Assembly: GCF_023065955.2 (NCBI RefSeq) | Contig: NW_026623008.1 | Span: 15,158,501 to 15,222,500, forward strand | DNA from: Ursus arctos | Taxonomy: Eukaryota; Chordata; Mammalia; Carnivora; Ursidae | Reading direction: 5' to 3' | Length of the DNA stretch: 64,000 bases | The notes under the pieces: generated by a model | Database searches by the model: none | Told to the model about the DNA's origin: nothing | Seen by the model: only the letters and a program-made list of their open reading frames with translations | Program-made: the position numbers and the translations under genes | Shown here: in pieces, positions 57,431-64,000 of the stretch | How positions within the stretch are numbered: position 1 is the stretch's first letter | How the letters are laid out: each line of letters starts with the position of its first letter

Positions 57431-57799
57431 GTTAGAACACAAGCACTCTATGGTTGTAAGACCTAGCAGCCAGGGCCTCCTCTCTGTCTCTGAGCCCTGA
57501 AGTTAGATCCTCCCTCAGCTAATTTCCTGAATGTACTCCAGGAACTTGTTCCTCTGTTTACATCTCCCCCAAGGAAGCCCCCAAGGGCTCTGTGGGGAGG
57601 AGGGAGCTGTTCCAAGGCTTGTCAGTGAGCCAAGACAGGCCTGTGGATCTTTCTGCGACCTAAGCCCTTGGGGACCCCTGGGGAAAGGGCAGAATTCTGA
57701 GGTCCTAGACCCCCAATGCCACTCACTGATTGTGGGGTTCAATCAGCATTGGTTGTTCATTAAACTTCACCCCCACCCCCAGATTATAACTCCTTAAGG

Positions 57800-58060
57800 G
57801 CAGGAGAGTATTTCCTTATTTTCATTTCTCTAAAACGTGCCTCCTAGGAAGCATCCCATTCCATGAACTGTTGCCATAGGAAGCACAAATGCCACCTCTT
57901 CTGGGAAGCCCTCCCTGATACATACTCCTGGCCAGGGTGACTCTGGAGCTGTATCCCCAGATTGGCACTATCATATTTCACCTGGTTTTAGAGCCATTTG
58001 GAATTTCGTCCTTCTCATTAGATCAAAGTTCCATGAGGACAGGAGCCCCACTGGTTGTTT
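57800..58060 (+). mobile_element. L2 LINE 3' end
   Basis: gccacctcttctgggaagcc, ctccctgatacatactcctg, tagatcaaagttccatgagg, acaggagccccactggttgt. Confidence 0.75.
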
Positions 58061-58219
58061 GTAGGAAAGGATGTCGGGAGGACGGTCAATCAATGTCCAC
58101 AGGGAAAGGGGCTTTGTGAGACCTCTGGGGCCACAGCCTCCCCTCTCTTCACTGCACATTCTGGGCAGCATGATGGGGTGTGGGGTCGGGTAGAGGAGGC
58201 AGTAACTAGTATCTAGACC

Positions 58220-58835
58220 ACCACTGTCTCTCCTAGGACCATTCCGCCTGCTTCCTAACTGGTTTTCCAGCTCCTGGCCTCACCCCTCCTACCCCGAAGC
58301 AGCCTGTTGCCTGTCTCAAAACGCAACTCTGACCACATCACTCCCCATACTCTGAATTCCAGAGTGGCTCCCCACTGTCCTTAGGATCAAGGCCCCGAAT
58401 CTTTAACAAGCCCCTCCCTGCATGCACCTGCCCGGGCTACCTTCCACGTATCATGGGCCACCTTCCACGCATCATCTTCTCAGCCTCCAGACTCAGCAAT
58501 TCCTGAAGGCACCATGTTTGGTCCCATCTCACACCTACTGCTCCCCCCACCTGGAATCCATGCATCCTTTAGACCATGCATTCTTGAGACCACGGCTTTA
58601 ATGCCATGTCCTCAGGGAGCCTTGTCTGATCCCCAGGTGAGGTTCCCCTATCTGCTCTCCAGCACCCCGCACGTCTCCTTGGCAACCGCAGTTCCACTTC
58701 TAATTTCCTGCTCCTTATCTGCCTGTCTGCCAGACTGTGGAAGAGAGCTCTATCGCTCTCCTTCATGCTGATGGCAGCCCCGACGCCTGGTACCGTGCCA
58801 GGCAGGCTTGTTTGCTGAATGAATGAATGAACACA
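58220..58835 (+). mobile_element. L2 LINE 3' region
   Basis: caactctgaccacatcactc, gagtggctccccactgtcct, taggatcaaggccccgaatc, ctccccccacctggaatcca, tttgctgaatgaatgaatga. A short duplication (accttccacgtatcatgggc / accttccacgcatcat) lies at 58440-58475. Confidence 0.88.
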
Positions 58836-59795
58836 GCATTTTGACCATGGCCGGGGTGCTTACCTAGTCGACGAAAAAGAAAAAAATGGAGTGGAAACAC
58901 AAAAAGTCGTAAACCTTTGCTGATGGCTCCTCCCTCACAGTAGACATCAAAGTATGGACTTTAGCCAAGCGGGTTATGTCATGGCCAATGCCTGAAACTT
59001 TCTGCTGAACCCACCTTGTAGGCAGCCCTCTGGCTACTCAAATCTTGTTGCTCCCCACAGGGCCTGGTCTCTCCAATTCTGCCTAGGAAACAATCTACTT
59101 CGTCATTAACAAAAATTAATGACACGCCTGTTTACCAAAACTCTTAGCAATGTCAGGAAAGCTGAGTGACCTGGGTACCAGCATAGACACTGACGCGCAG
59201 AGGGAAGGGTACTGCCAGGCTCTGGGAAGCCGGAGTGAGCCCGAGCGGACACGTGCAGGGGGCATGTGGCTGGCCTCCCATCTTCAAAGAGTAACACCTT
59301 CCCTCAAGTTCTTAAACATTTCTACACTGTATCCCAGGTTGTATCCTCATGCTATCCTATGAAGGAAACAAATCTGCCCCACTTGGTAGGAAAGGAGGTG
59401 CGGAGAGGGGGGAAGCGTTGACCTAAGGTCACACAGCAAGCCAGTGGTATGTCCGGTGTTCAAACCTAGGCGTGGGCCCTGTCCTCAACCCAGCCACTAC
59501 AGTAAAGATGATTCCCAACCCTCGGCTGTGGCTTTAAGCTCAGCCCCTAGGTTGGAATGTGGAGGAACATTCTCAAGGCGCCACAACAGCAGACAGGGAA
59601 CATTGGGTTGGGCCTCCTTTCTCCCAACCTGTCTGCCTGGTAACCCTCTAATCACACAGGAGGCTTGTGCCTGGTCTGACCCTATCTTGCTGTGTGACCC
59701 TGGGCAAGCTCCTTCACCTCTCTGCCTGTTGCTGGGTGGTATGAGGACAACCGAAGACAGGAGATAGAAGAAGCCTTTTCATCCCAAGCCTCCAC

Positions 59796-59811
59796 TGGGG
59801 GGGGGGGGTGT
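59796..59811 (+). repeat. Poly-G run
   Basis: About 12 consecutive G. Similar shorter runs are at 26830-26840 (G) and 33464-33475 (C). Prone to sequencing and replication error. Confidence 0.85.
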
Positions 59812-60184
59812 CCACTTGAGGCCTTTAAAAACTGCACTGACTACCCACCAAGGGGTTAGAGCCCTGGGTGGGGAGCTGGGGACCAGTGGGGACACTCAGC
59901 CAGGACAAGAGGAAAGAGCCCACCCACTCTTCAAAGGAGTCCTGTTAGGAACCTGGGGGCTAGGGGAAACTTGGCCACGCTGGAGGGGAGGGAACGCAGG
60001 ATTTGTTTAAAACCCATGAAGCAGGAGATCCAAGGAATAAACTCTTTAGCAGCCCTGAATCACCCCCACCTCAGGAATGAGCACAGGGACTCGTGTTTAG
60101 GGGAAACCAAAATGACAGGGGCCAAGGAGGCCTGACATCGGCCTCCACCCCACCCACCCACCCCCACACTCGGTGGGTCGACAG

Positions 60185-60625
60185 TCCCAAGTAGAGCTCC
60201 AACTCCTCAGCCTAAGCATTTCGCCGTCTGGCCCCAGCCATGTCCATTGCCCAATTTCTCTCCTCTTTTCTGGCTCTCAGGTCCAGATGCCAGGCAAGCC
60301 CCATTCTGGCCTTTCCAAGAGGATTCCTCGTTGCTCTCACGCCCCTGGTCCTCAGTTCACAGAGGTTCCCCTACCTGCAAGTTCTTTCCAATTCAGATGC
60401 TACCTGCTCAGTGAAGCTTTCTCTCATCTCTCCAGCCAGGAGGAAGTCCTCGCCCGGCATCATACTCCTCTCCCAAAGATATGCCATCTGGCCTGAGGAT
60501 CCTCACAGACATTTATGGACTCGCAGAAGCTCCCCTAACACCGTGTTGATAACAGTTTTTCCTCCTTAGCATAGGGAATATAGTAAGTGTTCAATAAATC
60601 TTCGCTGAATGATGAAGAAAGGACT
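60185..60625 (+). mobile_element. L2 LINE 3' region
   Basis: gccgtctggccccagccatg, aattcagatgctacctgctc, agtgaagctttctctcatct, agtaagtgttcaataaatct. Confidence 0.85.
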
Positions 60626-60769
60626 GATTCTCTAAGTATCACTGTCCCCTTCTTCTCCCCTCATGATAACCTGTAATCCTTCTTCCCAACTAGCAAATAG
60701 GTTAGATGTCACACAGAACTTCCCAATTTGAGCTCAAGGTTGTACAAGAATGGAAATAAAACTATTTGA

Positions 60770-60960
60770 GCAAGCACTCTCCCTGGGTTATCTCACCAAA
60801 TCCCCACACCACCCCTGCAAGCAAGACCTTTCATCTCTTCTCACAGATGAGGAAACTAATGGTCAGAGGTGAGAGTTCGACTTGATCCAAGTCCCTGCAG
60901 GGAAGTGGGGGAGCCAGGTTTCGAACCTGGATCTGTTTGATGCTAAAGCCTGGAAGGTTT
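60770..60960 (-). repeat. MIR SINE
   Basis: cttctcacagatgaggaaac, tcgacttgatccaagtccct, gagccaggtttcgaacctgg. The last block retains the tRNA-like TTCGAACC of the MIR head. Confidence 0.8.
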
Positions 60961-62492
60961 CTCAGGTTGTAAGGCTCTGAAAAGTATCTCCAAGGCAAGA
61001 CACCCTCCCTTTCTTTGGTGGTTTCTAAGGAGGAAAAAGCTCTTTCTGAGTAACTTAGGTCAGGGTGGGTTTGAAGACAGAGTGAATGATATGACCTCAA
61101 TGCCTCACCCCCTTTTAGTGCTCATATGCTGAGACCTTAAATCAAGGGCCAGGCCACAGCATGTGAGTTCCCTGCCACTGGAACTGTCCAAGTAGAGCAT
61201 TACAGGGGAGAGATTCCTGACCAAGGAGGTAGGTTGGGTCCAAGAAGGTCTCTAAGAAACAATTTCATTATTACTGACTCTGGACAGGCAAAGGGCAGAG
61301 GGGGAGGCAGATATAGGTGGGGAGAGGAGAGAGGAGGGAAAAGCGATGTTGGAAGGAGACGCCAGCTTTGGGCAGAGCAGAGGTTGGTCCTGGGGCATCA
61401 CTGGGGGACTCTTCATGCCTACAGGGGTCCCATCTTGGCCCCACATGGACCCCTTCAGGCTTGACAGCATCATCACAGAGAAATGGAGGTGGCTGTATCC
61501 CTGGGACTGGCAGCCATCATCACTGGCACACGCCCTCCTCAGACCCCACCTGGTGACTTGTACTCACTTGACAGGGCACAGAACAGGACTAGGAGAGAAA
61601 ATCAGAAGGGCCCATCCAGGGGAAAGAAAGCAAAGAGAAGTAGGTGGCTTCTACCCCCATGATGCAGAAGTGATCATCAGGCCCTAGAGAGATTATTGAA
61701 AGGTCCAAGCTTTCCTTCCAGAGACAACACCCCACCCTAAAACACACCAGCTTCGACCAAATGGGTTTCTTTCCTGGGGCTCCAGAAACCCCCATGAAAT
61801 CCCCCTGCCAAGTCCCTTCTCCCTGGTGTCGCTGACCAACGCCCTCAGCAATCCCCTCCTCTGAGGACCCATTACTGGGAGATGCTGGGGAGAGCCGGTC
61901 ACTGAAAGCAGGGTCCTCAAGTGTTCCCTGGTCTCTGACAGCCGCCAGCCTAGCTGCCTCCAATCTCCACTGCCTTAGGCCATAGTGGGATAAGCTGTCC
62001 CCGAGTACTTCGACCTCTACGGAGCCCTCCGAAATGCGCTAGGTTCGGCCACCCACGATGCCCCAAGCCCAGCCTCAGCCCCAGACCGACCTCGGCGTCC
62101 CGGGACATTCAGGTCCAACTGGATCCGGCCGCTCCGCAATTGCCCCCGACCCCTGTATCGGACCCAGGTCGGATGCCCGGGGTCTCCACTCCCCGCTAGG
62201 ACTTCCGGACGCCCCAGACTAGAGCTGCCCCAGCTGTCCCCGAACCGAATGGGCCACCCCGAGCCCTACAAACCCGGCCGGGGCCAGCTGCCCAGATCCA
62301 AGCTCGGCGCGGCCGCCCCCGACGGAACCGAGACGGCGCCGCCCGGCCAGCCAAGCCCGGCCCGCGCGCCCCCCGACTCCACGCCTTCCGAGCGAGAGCC
62401 TCAGCCCGTGCCCAGCCCCCCGCGAGCCCGGCCGAGTCTCACCGCGGCGCGGCCGCCAGGGCCGTCGAGGCGGGGCAGGGCGCTGCACTCAC

Positions 62493-62495
62493 CAT
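62493..62495 (-). CDS. ECE1: ECE1 exon 1c coding part (single Met codon before the donor)
   Basis: On the minus strand the CpG island contains GCGAGCTATG|GTGAGTGC: an ATG followed at once by a near-consensus donor. Splicing to exon 2 (ATGTCGACC) gives M-MSTYKR, the known ECE-1c N terminus. An in-frame TGA at 62552-62550 and the lack of any other ATG in the probable leader make this the first start codon. After splicing, the second ATG has an A at -3, a stronger context than the first, so initiation at either would give proteins differing by one Met. ECE-1c is the widely expressed form in human. The exon's 5' end is not visible; the leader probably extends to about 62600-62650. Confidence 0.9.
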
Positions 62496-62760
62496 AGCTC
62501 GCGCGCTCCGCTCCCGCACCTCGCCGCTCCCCCGGCCGGATCTCGGCTCTCAGCTCCCGGCTCCCGGCCGCGATCCTCGGACGGCGCGGCTGCTAGTCCC
62601 GGCCGCGCGCTCGGCTCCCCGCGGGCGAGCGCGGCTCCGGCGCCTAGTCCCGGGGAGGCGGGCCCGCAGAGGGGCCAATGGCGGGGCGCGGGGGCCGGGC
62701 CGCGCAGCCAATCACGCCCCGAGTCCGGCATAGGCCCCGCCCCCCGCCTCCTTAACCCCC
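62496..62760 (-). promoter_or_regulatory. ECE-1c 5'UTR and core promoter (two inverted CCAAT boxes, GC boxes)
   Basis: Upstream of the ECE-1c ATG on the minus strand lie two CCAAT boxes, in inverted orientation relative to ECE1, at 62675-62679 and 62708-62712. They are 33 bp apart, about three helical turns, which is the usual spacing for paired NF-Y sites. The first overlaps a YY1-like ATGGCG core. A strong GC box (GGCCCCGCCCCC) lies at 62733-62744 and another at about 62681-62690. There is no TATA box. The arrangement predicts transcription starting about 40-110 bp downstream, at roughly 62570-62640, leaving a short ATG-free leader. Confidence 0.75.
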
Positions 62761-63146
62761 CGTGCGCCGGGCTGGGAGCGCGACTGCGTGCGGACCCAGC
62801 GGCTGGCTCAGGCGGGGCCTCGGGCTGCGGGGTGCGGGGTCGGGACCTCGCCGAACCCGGCTTCGGGGGCAGGCGGAGCCGGGGGAGCGGCTCAGCTGCG
62901 TCTGGTGCGCGGCGCCGGGAGCCTCGGCGACCTTTGTCTCCTGCCTGGCGCCTGCTCGGCAGTGTGACCCAGGGCGCTGCAGCTGCGCGTGTGTTTATGT
63001 GGGGTGTGTGTGTGCGCGCGCGCGGGAGGGGAGGAGGGTGGGGAGAAGTACAGAAAAAAGCGGGGGAGGGATGGATCCCGCGTGCCTGTGTGTTTATTTG
63101 TGACGGAAAAGCAGAGACTGACTATATTTGGGGTTTGTTACTTGGA

Positions 63147-63199
<53 letters not shown>

Positions 63200-64000
63200 G
63201 GGCAAGAGAAGGCGGTGGGAGGGAAGCAGAGAGAAGGACTGATGGCTCTCCGTGCCTATGCGTTTTGTGTGTCCGGGGTAAAAACTGTCTCTACTGAGTG
63301 TAGTGTAAGAGAGTGAAGGACAAAGAGGGCAGGGTGCAAGGGTGTGGGTCTGTGTATTTGTATGATGTGTGACCTGTGCCTTATGGGGCCTGTCGCACTG
63401 CATTGCCGTGTGGTATAAGCAGTCTTTGTGTCCCTGTTACAAACAGACCAAATCCCTGTGGTGTTGTGGTGTTGTGGGTGCATGTGTGCATGTGCACACA
63501 CAAGGGGGACATGGCTGTGATTTGGTACACTGTGGATAGAGCCTAGTTTGTGAGAAAGAGAGATGAAAATCTGTGTGGTGAAAGTGTGTTATTTGTATGA
63601 CTTTGTGATAACTTATATTTGTGTTGGGTCCAGAGAGAGAAACCAATGTGTTAAGAGGCATAATGAGTGTATGTTCAGCAGAGAAAAAGCCCTCTGGGAT
63701 GAGATGGGGTTTGGGCTTTGAAGGAAGTATAAGGCTCCTAAGGCAAGAGGGAATGATGTGGGGAATCTTGCCTCCCAGCCATGGTTATGGGGCAAGGGAG
63801 TTGAATGGCAGGAGACAGGTGGATTCTGGGAGAGAGGGCACCGACTGCCAGGAGAGGGTGTAGGAACCACTGACAGCAACCCTGCTCAGGAGCTGGCTCA
63901 GATGACTCCGGGCGTGCAGGAGAGAGGTCTAGGCACACAGTGCCAGGTTCCAAAGGGGACCATCTGTTCCTGGGCAGTGTGTGTGGCAACCTAGAAGCGA
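62761..64000 (-). other. Region upstream of ECE1 exon 1c
   Basis: This is upstream of the 1c promoter and, if the human layout holds, inside the long first intron of ECE-1b transcripts. I looked for the ECE-1b first exon (peptide beginning MRGVWPPPVSALL) and did not find it. Beyond the CpG island the + strand is strongly GT-rich from about 62985 to 63660, including a (GT)n tract. No other gene is recognisable. Confidence 0.7.
63150..63190 (+). repeat. (GT)n microsatellite in a GT-rich region
   Basis: About 20 perfect GT units about 500 bp upstream of the ECE-1c promoter, inside a broader GT-rich stretch (62985-63660) with a (CG)n-(GT)n junction near 63007-63025. Alternating purine-pyrimidine sequence can adopt Z-DNA. 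Confidence 0.95.

Larger units (their letters stand above)
9405..62492 (-). other. ECE1: ECE1 intron 1 (exon 1c to exon 2), 53 kb
   Basis: This phase-0 intron runs from the exon 1c donor (ATG|GTGAGTGC, GT at 62492-62491) to the exon 2 acceptor (TTTGCAG). No conserved exon, tRNA, or other gene is recognisable inside. The longer open frames in it are not supported by homology and overlap repeats or GC-rich DNA. Contents are SINEs, L2, MIR and L1 pieces listed separately. I see nothing nameable in about 9970-10580, 11110-13400, 16130-17040, 17880-18300, 18820-19500, 19700-20230, 22965-23620, 24615-25620, 27345-27590, 29480-30880, 33915-35870, 37480-38640, 39700-40440, 43640-45180, 45410-47075, 51010-52560, 52960-53570, 54310-55190, 57430-57800, 58840-60180 and 60960-62040; these are ordinary GC-moderate intron sequence. 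Confidence 0.88.
62040..63010. promoter_or_regulatory. CpG island around ECE1 exon 1c
   Basis: GC content and CpG frequency rise sharply from about 62040, peak at 62250-62760 (many GCGCG, CCGGCC and CGGCG runs), and fall after about 63000, where a GT-rich tract begins. The island covers exon 1c, its promoter and the first 400 bp of intron 1. Limits are by eye. Confidence 0.85.

Noticed and set aside
60895..60930. tRNA-like TTCGAACCTGG sequence
   Set aside because: Part of a MIR SINE head in reverse complement; flanking cloverleaf not preserved.
63001..63242. Plus-strand open frames rich in VCVCVC
   Set aside because: Translation of the GT microsatellite; not a protein.
62761..64000. Possible ECE-1b first exon
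   Set aside because: No sequence encoding MRGVWPPPVSALL or a matching donor was found here; it should be further upstream, outside the window.

Overview
The window is mammalian, non-coding-rich genomic DNA from a carnivoran. It carries about 22 copies of the tRNA-derived CAN-SINE (head 'GGCGCCTGGGTGGCTCAGTCGGTTAAG', read here in pieces; CT-rich middle; AAATAAATAAAATCTTAAA tail), which is restricted to Carnivora. The younger subtype, with a GACAGAGAGAGACAGCCAGC motif and a GAAGAAGCAGGCTC block, is what I associate with bears/panda and pinnipeds, so an arctoid caniform is the best guess. There are no bacterial, plasmid or phage features.

The only protein-coding gene I can support is ECE1 (endothelin-converting enzyme 1, M13/neprilysin-family zinc metalloprotease), on the minus strand, of which the window holds the 5' part. 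Read 5' to 3' on the minus strand: exon 1c in a CpG island (start codon at 62495, donor at 62492); a 53-kb intron 1; a second CpG island with the ECE-1d start (ATG at 9446) running without a break into common exon 2 (9404-9318); intron 2; then the ECE-1a start (ATG at 801) running into common exon 3 (699-558), which encodes the end of the cytosolic tail and the single transmembrane anchor. Positions 1-557 are the start of intron 3. The catalytic ectodomain exons lie off the left edge. The ECE-1b first exon was not found and should lie beyond position 64000.

The three promoters make proteins that differ only at the cytosolic N terminus, the part that in this family controls plasma-membrane versus endosomal location. 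Two of the three starts (1d and 1a) are made by transcribing through the splice acceptor of an internal exon, so their unique codons are also the polypyrimidine tract and AG of that acceptor.

The rest is intron: CAN-SINEs (many with clear target-site duplications, some nested), old L2 and MIR fragments, L1 3' ends, DNA-transposon-like remnants, microsatellites, and unique GC-rich sequence. Nothing in the window looks like a new biological system. The points worth a second look are the dual-use splice/coding sequences, a tandem pair of everted AGGTCA half-sites, a triple target-site duplication, nested inverted SINEs, two retrocopy-like inserts with poly(A) signals, and an intronic G-quadruplex motif. 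Repeat boundaries and old-repeat family names are by eye, without alignment software.
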